Counted from the stretch's first letter, positions 1 to 10,109 are shown. The stretch is DNA of 64,000 nt from CBDDBH01 sp965225625 (GCA_965225625.1 CBDDBH010000016.1:1-64000); one strand, 5' to 3'. A program made the numbers and translations. Notes: generated from the letters alone by a model not told the origin.

Positions 1-945
1 CCATTTGCAGGTTGGTCTCAAGCAACGCGCCGAGGGCGGTAATCCAGTTCTTAATCTCCGAAGATCCCGACACAAAGGTCGTTTCCGGGATCGCGAGCAG
101 GGTATCAACATCGCGCGCGGCCATCGCTCGCAACACGGCCTGGTCGAGATCCTCATCGATGGCGAAATGGGTTAATCCACCGGATGCCACAATACCAACG
201 GTTTTGTTGCTATCCCAGGCATCGACCGCGCGTGCGATCGAGCGACCCAACTTGAAGCAGCGATCTGCTCGTGGCTGATTGGGTGGAAAATATGTGTTCA
301 ACAGGATCGGCACCAGCGTTTGGTCCGGTGCGGGCACGCCGCCGCTCAGAATGCGGCGGTAGATGAAGCCGACAAAATGACCGATGCCACGCTTACCTTG
401 GGGCCATCGGGTTCGTGCCCACACACCGTTACATCTAGACCGTCATCTGACGCCTGTGTGGTGATGGCGCGAGCCAACTCCGGTCGCAAACATAGTCCTG
501 ATCCTGCGGTGGCTGATAAGCGTTAAAGATGATACGCAAATCGTCGTTCAGCTTAGCCGATCGATGGAATCTACCCCCCGGTTAACAATTGAGTCCCCAC
601 AATAAACCGCAAATGGCGGCTGGATGTCGGCTTTGAAAAATTCCATATGATCATCGCCCATGATGATCAATACGTCCGGTCCCGCGGCCTGTAGTCGCCG
701 CGAGATTTCGTCCAGCGCGGCTGGCAGCGGGCGAACAAAGCTTGGCGCCCGGCTAACGTGTTTTGCTCGATCATGTATTCGTTGCGACGCAACTTGAGTA
801 GTTCATCGTATGAGTACACTCGCCCGCGGAATTCAAACTCTTTTATCTCAACCAGGTCTCCGGTTTTACTTCGAACCCACCGCTCTGGGGGCAACGACAG
901 GGAAGGGCCGTGCGAGGTGCCAAAAGCGAATGTAATCTCAGCCAA
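1..945 (-). pseudogene. LigB-type extradiol ring-cleavage dioxygenase, frameshifted and truncated by the window edge
   Basis: The protein begins at 945 with MAEITFAFGTSHGP, the usual opening of class III (LigB/protocatechuate 4,5-dioxygenase beta-like) extradiol dioxygenases. The family's remaining blocks follow in the right order but in different frames. DVLIIMGDDHMEFF lies near 665-625, after a frameshift close to 718. GHFVGFIYRRIL and NTYFPPNQP lie near 380-280. GIVASGGLTHFAIDEDLDQ and SGSSEIKNWI lie near 215-40. At least two or three indels therefore separate conserved pieces of one gene, and the C-terminus runs off the window start. These enzymes open catechol-type rings using non-heme Fe(II). 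Loss of function or sequencing indels could both explain the breaks; the conserved blocks themselves look undecayed, which favours recent damage or read errors. Confidence 0.75.
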
Positions 946-1108
946 CTTTCAGAGTCCTTTAATATTCAACGACACATCGACTGCGCGAAATATGGCGATA
1001 ATACATGGAGGGTACAAGCGATGGATCTCCTAAGGCAAGCCACCGACGATTTATTCCAAGCCGGTAGGTCCGTGCGGCGTAGCGCCATCTATTGTGGTCG
1101 GGAAGTCG

Positions 1109-1126
1109 CCCCCCCCCCCCCCCCCC
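1109..1126. repeat. 18-base C homopolymer in a 310-bp intergenic stretch
   Basis: Eighteen consecutive C residues are followed by AAGCTTGGGCCC. The tract lies between the divergently oriented dioxygenase remnant (minus strand) and the hydantoinase gene (plus strand). Nothing else convincing is visible in the 946-1255 gap. A tract this long could vary by slippage, could form a G-quadruplex on the minus strand, or could be an assembly or base-calling artefact. The last option is credible because both neighbouring genes carry single-base indels. Confidence 0.9.
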
Positions 1127-1255
1127 AAGCTTGGGCCCGATTCGGTCATGGATCTGTTGCTTTTACTCTATCGCAATACGCATACTCGCAGCGGATAAAA
1201 GTGTAGAGTTACGCGCACACAGTTAGATTAATCCTTTGGCTTGAAGAGATTGACT

Positions 1256-4200
1256 ATGTTTTATATAGGCACTGATATAGGCGGCACCTTCACCGACACC
1301 GTATTGGTCGACGGCGAAGGTCGGATCCGGATGTACAAGACCCCGACAACCCCAGGCAACCTCCCTGAGGGCATTATGGCTGGTTTAAATCTGGCCGCCG
1401 ATGACTTCGATATGTCGGTTCAAGATCTCCTCGCGCAACTAAACATTTCGCGCACGGCACGACGATTGCGACCAATGCGTTTATCGAGCGCAAAGGCTCA
1501 CGCACGGGTTTAATCACCACCAAAGGTTTCGGCGATACGATCTTCATTCAACGCATGATGGCGTTTGCCGCCGGCTTAGCGGAGAACGAGATCCCACAAT
1601 ATTCTCGACGCGCCTATCCCGAGCCGCTGGTGCCCCGTGAGTTGGTCAAAGAAGTCACCGAGCGCGTCGATTACGACGGTAAGGTGGTGGTCACACTGGA
1701 CGAGCAAAGCGTCCGTGATGCGGTGCACGAACTCGTTGACGCCGGGGTCGATGCGATCGCGGTATGTCTGCTGTGGTCGTTCCGCAATCCTACGCACGAG
1801 CAGGCCATTAAAAAGATCGTTCAGCAGGAGGCGCCGGGCGTGTTCGTGTCCATCTCCTACGACGTCGCCCCGATGATCAAGGAATACGAACGCACCGCCA
1901 CCACCACCATCAACGCCTATCTGGCCCAATGCGTGAGTCAATATGTCGAGGCCCTCGATGAAAAGCTCAAAGCCAATGCATTAAAGGGTAGCTTCTTATT
2001 GATGAATTCCATCGGTGGCGTACTGTCCGCCCGAGAGGCGTCCGATCAAGCGGTTACGATGCTGGCGTCCGGGCCTACCGGCGGCGTGATTGGTGCGCTA
2101 CACCACTCGAAAATTAACGGTCACGCCAATGTCATCACCACCGATATGGGGGGAACCAGCTTTGATGTCGGCATGATCGTCGATGGTCGGCCGGTGATCT
2201 CGAGCACCTCGCTGGTCGAGAAATACCACATCCTGACGCCGATGATCGACATCCATGCCATCGGCGCCGGCGGCGGCAGTATTGCGCACGTGCAAGACGG
2301 TTACTTGCACGTCGGGCCAGACAGTGCGGGGGCCGACCCGGGTCCTGTTTGTTACGGCAAGGGCGGTACTCAGCCCACGGTGACCGATGCCGATGTGGTG
2401 CTCGGCATTATCGATCCGGATTATTTCCTGGGTGGCAAAATTCCGCTGTACAAAGACAAGGCGGAAGCGGTTATTCGCGAGCAGATCGCCGAGCCACTTG
2501 GGATGACGGTGGCGGAAGCGGCAGCGTCGATCCGTACCGTGGTCGACGCCAAGATGGCCGATTTACTGCGCAATCTAACGCTTGAGAAGGGTTACGATCC
2601 GCGCGACTTTGTGCTGTACGCCTATGGCGGCGCTGGACCCTCGCATTCGAGTGGCTTTGGTTCAGAGCTCGGCGTCAAAGCGATCGTAGTCCCTGCGACC
2701 GCCACGGTACATTCAGCGTTTGGGGCTGTCACCTCCGATATTCATATCTCGCACACCTTTTCCGATTTAATGCGCACCCCGCCGGTGGCCGAAAATGCGT
2801 CCACGTACCTCGATCCGGCGCGCATCGCCGAGAACTTCGCGCAACTCGAACGGGACGCCAATGAGTCGCTGCAAAAGAATGGAGTGCTTGAGGCGGATAT
2901 GACGTTCTCCCGTTTCGCGGACATGCAGTATCGACGTCAAACCCATCAGATCACGATACCGCTGCCCAATGGCCCGGTCACCGCCGCCAGCGTTGAGTCT
3001 TTAGTCGACAACTTCGAGCGCAAATACGAAGAGCTGTACGGCAAAGATGCGGCGTTTCGCGAAGCCGGCATTGAGCTCACCTCTTTTCGCGTGGACGGCA
3101 GTGGTGCCATTGCAAAACCCGCGTTACATGAATACGAGCTCGGTGACGCCGACGTCAGCGCGGCCGTGATGGGCCAACGCGACGTGTACTTTCGCAGTGC
3201 CGGCGAATATGTGCCGACGCAGGTTTACAAAGGGGACCAACTGCACGCCGGCGGAGAAATTGCCGGACCCGCAATATTGGAATATCCAGGTACCACGGTC
3301 GTGATTGATCCGGGGCAACACGGCACGGTCGACAATCAACTTAACGTGATCATTGAAATGCCAGAGGCGATGGCGGTTGAGTCAACCGCGCTGGTGGCGG
3401 ATGGAACTCAAATCGATGCGATTACCTTTGAAGTCATTCGGCATCGCCTACAAAGCATCACTGATGAGCAAGCCATTACCCTGAAATCAGTGTCTGGCTC
3501 GCCGATTGTGACCGAGGCAACCGACTTCTGCTGTGGTCTATATATGCCCGACGGCTCTATCGCCACTATGGGTCGGCAGGTCTTATTTCATGCAGGGACC
3601 ACGTCGCAAGTGATCAAAAGCGTGATTGCAAAGTGTTCGAGGGATCCCGGTATTAATGACGGTGACATGTTTATCGTCAACAATCCCTACGATGGTGCCG
3701 TGCATCCACCGGATTTTTCAATCGTCTGCCCTATTTTCCATGAAGGTGCGCTAGTTGCGTGGACGGGGTGCGCAGCGCACCAACTGGATGTCGGCGGAAT
3801 GGTGTTCGGCAGCTGGTGTTCCAAGGCGACCGAGATCCAGCAGGAAGCGATGATTATCCCGCCGCTGCGATTTGTGGAGGGCGGCAAGATCCGTTCGGAT
3901 ATCTGGAACATGCTGATGTCGATGTCGCGGTTGCCGTTCATGGTGGGCCTCGACTTCAAAGCGATGATCGCGGCTAACCACGTGTCCAGGCGTCGGTTTG
4001 GGGAGATGGTGACGCGCTATGGTTTGAAGACCGTATCCGGCGTGATGAACGGATTAATTGAGTTGTCGGAGAAGCGTTTTCGGCAACGTTTAGAAGATTT
4101 GCCGGACGGGACTTTCCGCGCAGTCGATTTCATCGATCATGATGGTCATAGCAATGAGATCTATAAGATCGATCTGGCCATCACCAAGAAAGGTGGCACC

Positions 4201-5614
4201 ATCACCTATGACTTCTCGGAGACCTCCCCTCAGGCCCCCGGCTTTATCAATTGCACGCGCTCTGGACTCATTGGCGGGCTGTTCGCTGGCACCTTGCCGA
4301 TGCTGGCGTATGATTTTCCGCAAAACGAAGGAATCCTAAATGCTATTGATATCATCGCGCCCGAAGGGATCCTGAACAACGCTAAATGGCCGGCGCCAGT
4401 CTCATCCGGCACCTGTGCGTCGGTATGGGTGACTAAGAACGTTACCACTAACGCGCTGGCGCGAATGCTGGGTGCCAGTGAAAAGCATACCAGCGAGTTG
4501 AACGCGGTAACCGATGGTTCGATGGCAGTGGTCAATCTGGCAGGGTTGAATCAATACGGCGAGCCGTTCGGCACCATGCTGCTCGATCCGTTGCTGGGCG
4601 GCGGCGGCGCCTACGCTTATAAAGACGGGCTAGACGGCTCCGGCGCCTTCGAGATCCCGTTGCCGAGCATTGCCAATGTAGAAACAAATGAAAACTTTTC
4701 GCCGATCATGTATTTATACCGGCGCTTCGTACTAGACACCGGTGGACCCGGTAAGTTCCGCGGCGGCCTGGCGGGAGGTCTTGCGTTCACGTTGCATGAC
4801 ACCGATGCGCTGCATGCGTTCTTAACGACCCATGGGGTCGAGTCGCCTAATTCCGCCGGTGTGTTTGGCGGATTGCCAGGCTCGTGCAACGTTAACCTTC
4901 ATATCACTAATACGGATCTGCGCGCTCGCTTGAGTCAAGGCGAGTTACCCTCAACCTCGGACGCCTTTAAAGGTGAGTCAGAGAATATCGGTGCTAAACC
5001 CGGCGAGTTTGAGCTGCATGCGGGCGGATATTTTTGATTACACCTGGCAGGGTGGTGGCGGCTTTGGTGATCCGTTGGAACGCGATCCCGCGATGGTTCG
5101 CAGCGACATCATCAAAGGTGCTGTTTCGCCTGAGTGTGGCGAGACGATTTACGGTGTCGTACTAAGCGGGGAATCCCACGAAATCGACGTTGAAGCGACT
5201 ACCGCATTACGACGCAAACTAAACGAGGCGCAGCTGCAAAAAGCCGATCGGCCATCTGCCAAGGCGAAGATAAACGGCTCGGCGAAGAAACTCATGTCGT
5301 TGAGCACACACCTCGACGTGGTGACGAGCGACGCTCGCAATGTAGTGCGCTGCCGCTGCGGCTGCGATCTTGGCGATGTGGATAAGAACTGGAAGAACCA
5401 GGCTGCAATCCTATCGGTACCCGCTCAAGCTGCAGGTCCCCGACGCCTGCTGCATAAAGATCTGGAGATGGTGAAGCTGCTGTGCCCCGAGTGTGGCACC
5501 CTGCTTGCCACCGACATCAAGCTGAAAACCGAGAGTCTACTGTTCGATCAGAAAGTCGACACCGGAGCATCACCCGTAGAAATTGATGCAGTAACAGCGC
5601 TTGCGGCAAGCTGA
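1256..5614 (+). pseudogene. HyuA-HyuB hydantoinase/5-oxoprolinase fusion with acetone-carboxylase-gamma-like C-terminus, two frameshifts
   Basis: Read across two single-base shifts this is one protein of about 1450 residues. The HyuA half starts MFYIGTDIGGTFTD (ATG 1256), the actin-like ATP-binding motif. The expected FAHGTTIATNAFIERKG block follows in another frame after a shift near 1446. Frame 1555-5037 then carries the rest of HyuA (MGGTSFDVG, GAGGGSIAHV) and most of HyuB (NNPYDGAVHPPDF, RSGLIGG). A second shift near 5026 moves the conserved DYTWQGGGGFGDPLERDP block into the frame that ends at 5614. The last 90 residues have CRCGC and CPECGTLL clusters resembling the zinc-binding gamma subunit of acetone carboxylases. 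Family members cleave or carboxylate lactams, hydantoins or ketones using ATP. The frameshifts may be true decay or indel errors. Confidence 0.8.
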
Positions 5615-5683
5615 TTGCTAAAGTAGGACCGCAAGCGGTGTAGTTGAGACTACAACTCGGTGTCTCCCCGCGAGGAAAAATCA

Positions 5684-7057
5684 ATGAGAGATGCGATGTT
5701 CCAAGTCTTCGCTGTGATTGCCTTCTCGATTGTTTATAGTGCAGCGGCCAACACCGCTCCTGTAGTGATCCTGGGTGCTCGCGTCATCGATACGGCTGAA
5801 TTGACTGTTCTTGAAGACGCGGTATTGGTAATCGAAGAACCGTTGATTCGTGCCGTGGGCACGCGAGGAAACGTGGTCATTCCCGAGGGGGCTACGGTGA
5901 TCGACGCGAGAGGCAAGACAATCATGCCCGGAATGTTCGATCTCCATGTTCACGTCGGTTTCGCCGAAGGCTTGGAAGCTGGCCCGAGATTTTACAATCG
6001 ACAACGCATTCAGCGCGATGCGAACTGGGCGCTCTACTTCGGCGTAATGCATTTGGTTTCGCTCGGCTTCGACCGCGATGACGTATTCGACGTCCGCAAC
6101 AGACAGCGCGCAGGAAGCGGTTCGGGCGCTCGCTTGTACGTGGCCGGATCCGGTTTTACTCCGGAAGGGGGTTGGAAGCCTCCGTTGCCTACCGGATCCA
6201 TTGTTCTCGATCAGTGGCTGAATATCCCCAATACGCCTCGACGGGCCAGGGAGATGGTGCGCGAAGAAGCGGCGCGGGGCGTGGATGTCATCAAGATTTG
6301 GATCGATGATATGGGCGGGGAGGTTGTGAAGTTCTCGCCTGAGTTCTACGGCGCGATCATCGATGAGGCTCATCGCGCTGGATTAAAGGTCGCAGCTCAC
6401 GCAGTCAACTTGGAGGATGGTAAGGAATTAATTCGGCGTGGGACGGACGCCTTGGCTCACAGCGTACGTGACCAAGCCGTGGACGACGCCTTTCTGCAGC
6501 TCGCCAAGGCCAAGAATATTACGCAGATGGCGACCTTATCCTCAACGCGCTACACGGTGGATTATGCCGCTGGGACGGCTTCGTATCTGGATGAGGAGGA
6601 CGTAAAGGCGTTGCTGGCGGACGACCAGCTAGAAGCTCTGAAGAGCGCCGAATACCGCGACCAGCTAAAGCTAAAGGCGCAACGGAGGAAACTGGAGCGC
6701 GAGCTGGTGTTCGAAAACATCCGCAAGGCGGCCGACGCCGGTATTCAAATCGTCGTCGGCACGGACGCCGGAGGATCCTCCGGGCGCTTTCACGGTTTGG
6801 CCAATCACTTGGAGTTGGAAGATCTCGTGTCAGCCGGCCTCACCCCGCTGGAGGCTATTCAGGCGGCCACACTCAACGGCGCAAATTTTCTGGGAGTGGA
6901 TCACATGTTCGGAAGCCTTGCCGCTGGGAAGGTGGCCGACTTCGTGGTGCTCACTGCCGATCCGCTAGCCGACATCACGAATTCGAGAACGATAGAAGCG
7001 GTGTGGATGAACGGAAAGCGGATAGACAGACGCGCTTTAGCGAGCCCCGCTCCGTGA
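5684..7057 (+). CDS. Secreted metal-dependent amidohydrolase (imidazolonepropionase/prolidase-like)
   Basis: 457 residues from ATG 5684, which has AGGA 8 bases upstream; an in-frame GTG at 5660 is less likely. An N-terminal hydrophobic signal (residues 4-22, ending SAAANTA) points to export. The amidohydrolase fold is shown by VIDARGKTIMPGMFDLHVHVG (metal-binding HxH), DVIKIWIDD (candidate lysine ligand region), KVAAHAVN, DALAHSV and VVGTDAGG (catalytic aspartate), and the C-terminal GSLAAGKVADFVVL that returns to the small beta-sandwich domain. Such enzymes hydrolyse amide or imino bonds in small molecules or dipeptides; the substrate cannot be read from the sequence. It follows the broken hydantoinase gene by about 70 bases and may belong to the same catabolic unit. 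The IS3 element begins 53 bases after its stop. Confidence 0.85.
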   Translation: MRDAMFQVFAVIAFSIVYSAAANTAPVVILGARVIDTAELTVLEDAVLVIEEPLIRAVGTRGNVVIPEGATVIDARGKTIMPGMFDLHVHVGFAEGLEAGPRFYNRQRIQRDANWALYFGVMHLVSLGFDRDDVFDVRNRQRAGSGSGARLYVAGSGFTPEGGWKPPLPTGSIVLDQWLNIPNTPRRAREMVREEAARGVDVIKIWIDDMGGEVVKFSPEFYGAIIDEAHRAGLKVAAHAVNLEDGKELIRRGTDALAHSVRDQAVDDAFLQLAKAKNITQMATLSSTRYTVDYAAGTASYLDEEDVKALLADDQLEALKSAEYRDQLKLKAQRRKLERELVFENIRKAADAGIQIVVGTDAGGSSGRFHGLANHLELEDLVSAGLTPLEAIQAATLNGANFLGVDHMFGSLAAGKVADFVVLTADPLADITNSRTIEAVWMNGKRIDRRALASPAP

Positions 7058-7176
7058 GTTGAAAAGCAGCTACATGGTGACCTCGCATCTATTATTGTGT
7101 CTGTGGCGAATGACGTGGCCTACTGGATCGGTACAACTCAGTTAAGAGAAAATGAACCTAACTGAGGTAATTAAAA

Positions 7177-7470
7177 ATGACAAGACGGAAGAAATATTCA
7201 AAAGAATTCAAATTGGATGCGATTAGTTTGGTGACAGAACAAGGTTATACGCGAGTAGCGGCGGCCAAGAGCTTAGGTATTAATGCGAACATGCTGAGTC
7301 GCTGGGCGAAAGAGTTTGATCCGCAAGAGGGCCAAGCGTTTCGTGGGAATGGCAAGCAAACACCGGAACAAGAAGAGGTTAGAAAGCTTAAAGCCCAGGT
7401 GAGACGGTTGGAGATGGAGAAAGATATCTTAAAAAAAGCGACGGTATTCTTTGCAGCCGAAACGAAGTGA
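7177..7470 (+). CDS. IS3-family transposase OrfA
   Basis: 97 residues. The N-terminal helix-turn-helix (YSKEFKLDAISLV then GYTRVAAAKSLGINANMLSRW) binds the terminal repeats. A leucine-zipper-like stretch (EVRKLKAQVRRLEMEKDIL, residues about 68-86) mediates multimerisation in this family. Near the end the DNA reads A-AAA-AAG at about 7431-7438, the classic -1 slippery heptamer that lets ribosomes enter OrfB and make the OrfAB transposase. The stop codon overlaps the GTG that opens OrfB. The gene looks complete. Confidence 0.9.
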   Translation: MTRRKKYSKEFKLDAISLVTEQGYTRVAAAKSLGINANMLSRWAKEFDPQEGQAFRGNGKQTPEQEEVRKLKAQVRRLEMEKDILKKATVFFAAETK

Positions 7471-8345
7471 AATATTCGTTTATCACCCAGCATAAGAATA
7501 CCTATCCCATCAGCCTGCAATGTCGGGTATTGGGTGTCAACCGTAGCGGTTATTACCACTATCGGGCAAACGTGGCGAACAAGCCGACCGATCCAGTGCA
7601 CCGGGAGATGCTGGAATGGGTCAAAGATATCGCTGCAAGCTCTCGCTATAGTTACGGCTCTCGCCGGATGGCGAAGGCATTAAACGTTCTAGGCTATCCA
7701 GTGAACCGCGACAAAGCCAGAAAGCTGATGCGCGAAGCAGGCGTTCAGGTACGTCACCGTAAAAAGTTCAAGGTGACGACGAACAGCAATCACCAGCAAC
7801 CGGTGTTTGATAATTTGCTAGATCGCCAGTTTGATGTCGCCCAGGTAGATCAGATTTACGCCTCTGACATAACGTACATCTGGACTCAGGAAGGTTGGTT
7901 GTATCTGGCAGTGGTCATTGATTTATGCTCTAGGAAAATCGTGGGATGGAGTATGAGTTCACGCATGACGGCGCAGCTGGTTTGTGATGCCTTGACCATG
8001 GCCATCTGGCAACGCCGACCAACAGCCGGTTTGATCCATCATTCGGATCGGGGTTCACAGTATGCCAGCAAGCTGTTCCGGCAACTGCTCAAAGCCCACG
8101 GTTTCATAAGCAGCATGAGCCGTAGGGCTAACTGCTGGGACAATGCGGTGGTTGAAAGTTTCTTTGGCTCTCTGAAACAAGAACGGGTGCAGTGGTGTCA
8201 CTACCAGACGCGTCATGAAGCGCAACAGGATGTATTGAATTACATCTTGATGTTTTACAACCGACATCGATTGCACTCAACTCTGGGATACATCAGTCCG
8301 AATAACTTTGAGAAACAATTGGCGAACATGAAAGACGTTGCTTAA
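7467..8345 (+). CDS. IS3-family transposase OrfB (DDE catalytic subunit)
   Basis: 292 residues from the overlapping GTG at 7467. The N-terminus has the HTH_21-type region (YGSRRMAKALN). An rve integrase core follows, with the three catalytic acids placed as expected: the Asp in YASDITYIW, the Asp in HHSDRGSQYAS, and the Glu in NAVVESFFGSLKQE. The C-terminus ends in the family's RLHSTLGYISPNNFE block. It is normally made as an OrfAB fusion by -1 frameshifting rather than from its own start. No disruption is visible, so the element may still be active. Confidence 0.92.
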   Translation: MKYSFITQHKNTYPISLQCRVLGVNRSGYYHYRANVANKPTDPVHREMLEWVKDIAASSRYSYGSRRMAKALNVLGYPVNRDKARKLMREAGVQVRHRKKFKVTTNSNHQQPVFDNLLDRQFDVAQVDQIYASDITYIWTQEGWLYLAVVIDLCSRKIVGWSMSSRMTAQLVCDALTMAIWQRRPTAGLIHHSDRGSQYASKLFRQLLKAHGFISSMSRRANCWDNAVVESFFGSLKQERVQWCHYQTRHEAQQDVLNYILMFYNRHRLHSTLGYISPNNFEKQLANMKDVA

Positions 8346-8534
8346 CTGGGGTGTACCAAATAGCTTGACCAGGTCACGCTGAAGTGCTTACCGACAAGGT
8401 GCAACGAAAACTCTTGGCTGAAAGAGATGGGAATTATTCTGATTCTCGGGGGACTTTAACCTTAGGTCCTAAGCGGGATCACCTTCGGGGAAACCAGCGC
8501 GCCAACGACGGTCTCTGATCGTTAAGGGTTGTTG

Positions 8535-8590
8535 GACACCTGCCGACAGCGAAGTCTGTCCGTTTAGCACGGCGTCATGGGGCAGGTGTC
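8535..8590. repeat. Inverted repeat with nested hairpin
   Basis: Arms GACACCTGCC (8535-8544) and GGCAGGTGTC (8581-8590) are perfect complements separated by 36 bases. A smaller GACAG/CTGTC hairpin sits inside the spacer. The structure resembles the end of a mobile element more than a terminator. No second end was located. Confidence 0.6.
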
Positions 8591-8593
8591 TAA

Positions 8594-8624
8594 AAAACCT
8601 CGAGGTAGGAAACCGCGGGGTTTT
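8594..8624. terminator. Terminator-like stem
   Basis: AAAACCTCG (8594-8602) pairs with CGGGGTTTT (8616-8624), nine base pairs with one G-U wobble and a 13-base loop. The A-rich 5' side and T-rich 3' side would let it act in both directions. It could stop transcription leaving the IS3 element on the plus strand. Confidence 0.45.
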
Positions 8625-8865
8625 GCTAATGCGCTATGGGGATAGTAGGAGCGGCTTGATGTGCGATCCGGTCGCGGTCGGGTAAATGTTTATCACGATG
8701 TCCGTCGCACGTTGCTATGTTTTGTGTCGGCGCGTGTTTTTGCGCCGGTAAAAAGTGCGTCGAAGACGGCGCAACAACGGATCCGAACGGGCCAAACCAT
8801 AAGTTGCCATCATCGCCGTTATGACGATGGTCTGCGTCGCCTACATGAGATCTCACGGACAGGGT

Positions 8866-9092
8866 CATGGCGGCGCTCGGGGTCTATCGAACCGTTGAAG
8901 GAGTTCGATGAGCGTCATTGGCGCGTGACAGGCGGGACAGACGAAGGTGGGTGCGTCGGCTACTTCGGACTTTTCTGTTGTCGTTTCATTCGGCGCATCG
9001 TTGCCGACGACTGCATGGATGCAGGAGGTAGAGCGACGCAGGAGGCCAAAGCCGAGTTGGCTGCGGATAATGGATGCCAGCAGCGTTGAAAT
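8866..9092 (-). pseudogene. Remnant of a transposase C-terminus (IS91-like)
   Basis: Read from 9092 to the stop at 8866, this open stretch of about 75 codons has no start codon at its head. It contains RSQLGFGLLRR and then VCPACHAPMTLIELLQRFD, ending PRAPP. A CPxC zinc knuckle followed by a short hydrophobic strand and a terminal P-R-A-P-P is typical of the C-terminal end of IS91-family transposases. The upstream catalytic part is missing, so this would be a decayed fragment. The match is by motif only. Confidence 0.4.
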
Positions 9093-9265
9093 TCACGCTA
9101 ATGGCTCTACAGCCTGCGAGGCCGAGTTTACCCCGAAAACGGGCCGACGCGGTCAGCGGCAGTCCGCCGTGCCGGCCTTTACGATTTGCTTACCTTAGTT
9201 TAACCGGTTCTTAACAACGGCCGGGCTAGTCTGGCACAGTCCAAAAAACAACCAGGAGGTGCAAG

Positions 9266-10048
9266 ATGAACCGGTTAATGCTGGCAATTGGTGCGAGTTT
9301 GGCGTTGGGCGCTGGTACGGCTGCGTACGCCGAGGAGCTTGAATTTGAAGAGGCGGACATATTCTTCGAACTCAACAACACCGACGGCGACCTGGGTATA
9401 CACGGCAAGGTTGATGGCGGACCTTGGACGCGTATCCGGATCTCGGACGGGGAAGACAGGACCTTGATGGACGTCAGGAGCCGCGGGCGCCTCAAAGGTC
9501 AGGCAGTGACGGAGCTCTTCTTCGAAAGCGCAGAGCCGACCTTCGACGAGCTCACGCCGGAAGAGTTCTTCGCTCGCTTCCCGGAGGGTACGTACAATAT
9601 CGAAGGTGTCACCGAGGACGGGGAACCGATCACGGGTGAGTCCGACATGACCCACACGATGCCTGCGCCGCCGGAGCCGACGGTCAACGGCAAGCCCATC
9701 GGCGAGGTGTGCGACGACGAGGATCCGGAGTTCGATGCGGTTGAAGTGAAGCTCAATAAGGCGGTGGAGATCGCCTGGGCGCCGGTCACGATGTCGCATC
9801 CCGATCTGGGTAACGTCGGTGTCCCGATAAGCGTCCACAACTATGAGGTGGTCGTGGAAGCTGACATCGAACTCGGTCCAGATGAAGAATTGGCGACGGT
9901 TATGAGTATCGTGCTGCCGCCGGACGCGACTTCCGTGGTCGTACCGAAGGAATTCCTCGCCCAGAGCGAGGAGTGGAAATTCGAGGTGCTGGTAAGAGAG
10001 GAAAGCTTCAACCAGACCGCCACGGAGAGTTGCTTCGTCGCACAGTAA
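9266..10048 (+). CDS. Secreted acidic protein of unknown function
   Basis: 260 residues. A textbook Shine-Dalgarno AGGAGGT (9254-9260) lies 5 bases before the ATG. The N-terminus is a clear signal peptide (MNRLMLAIGASLALGAG, cleavage after AYA-E). The mature protein is rich in Glu and Asp and looks like beta-sandwich segments: a phrase DGEDRTLMDV, an FxxEEFFARFPEGTY block, and from about residue 140 a fibronectin-type-III-like stretch (VEIAWAPVT, HNYEVVVEAD). Two cysteines (GEVCDDED and ESCFVAQ at the C-terminus) could form a disulfide. No family is recognised with confidence. It is followed after a hairpin by the STN/HEAT gene and probably shares its transcript. Confidence 0.75.
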   Translation: MNRLMLAIGASLALGAGTAAYAEELEFEEADIFFELNNTDGDLGIHGKVDGGPWTRIRISDGEDRTLMDVRSRGRLKGQAVTELFFESAEPTFDELTPEEFFARFPEGTYNIEGVTEDGEPITGESDMTHTMPAPPEPTVNGKPIGEVCDDEDPEFDAVEVKLNKAVEIAWAPVTMSHPDLGNVGVPISVHNYEVVVEADIELGPDEELATVMSIVLPPDATSVVVPKEFLAQSEEWKFEVLVREESFNQTATESCFVAQ

Positions 10049-10063
10049 TGGCCGTGTCGAAAT

Positions 10064-10095
10064 GCGGGTCCGTGTGTCGGTGCCCTCGGACCCGC
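10064..10095 (+). promoter_or_regulatory. Intercistronic hairpin
   Basis: GCGGGTCCG (10064-10072) and CGGACCCGC (10087-10095) form a perfect 9-bp stem with a 14-base loop between two plus-strand genes. There is no following T run, so it is more likely an mRNA-processing or stability element, or a weak attenuator, than an intrinsic terminator. Confidence 0.55.
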
Positions 10096-10109
10096 TTCGG
10101 GCTAGACCA

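Larger units (their letters stand above)
7111..8376 (+). mobile_element. IS3-family insertion sequence, 1266 bp, apparently intact
   Basis: Imperfect terminal inverted repeats of 36 bp bound the element: the left end begins TGACGTGGCC and closes in CAGTTAAG, and the reverse complement of the right end begins TGACCTGGTC and closes in CAGTTAAG. Both share the inner block GGTACA. The two transposase frames overlap, as in the IS3 family. The bases just outside the ends (GAA left, CGC right) do not form a 3-4 bp target duplication. The copy may therefore have recombined with another, or the flank has changed since insertion. Confidence 0.85.
8377..9265. other. 889-bp gene-poor strip with mobile-element scars
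   Basis: Between the IS3 right end and the next secreted-protein gene no intact gene is convincing. The strip holds a long-armed hairpin, a terminator-like stem and a short remnant of a transposase C-terminus on the minus strand; each is listed separately. The remaining sequence (8377-8530 and 9093-9250) shows no feature I can support. Confidence 0.6.

Noticed and set aside
1081..1255. A promoter or vector-derived sequence around the poly-C tract and HindIII/ApaI-like sites
   Set aside because: Short restriction-site matches are expected by chance and no further vector sequence is seen.
5681..6373. 230-codon minus-strand open frame inside the amidohydrolase gene
   Set aside because: Histidine- and arginine-rich shadow of a conserved enzyme on the other strand.
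8661..9089. 142-codon open frame on the plus strand
   Set aside because: Arginine- and cysteine-rich shadow with no ribosome site; the minus-strand reading gives a better transposase-like ending.
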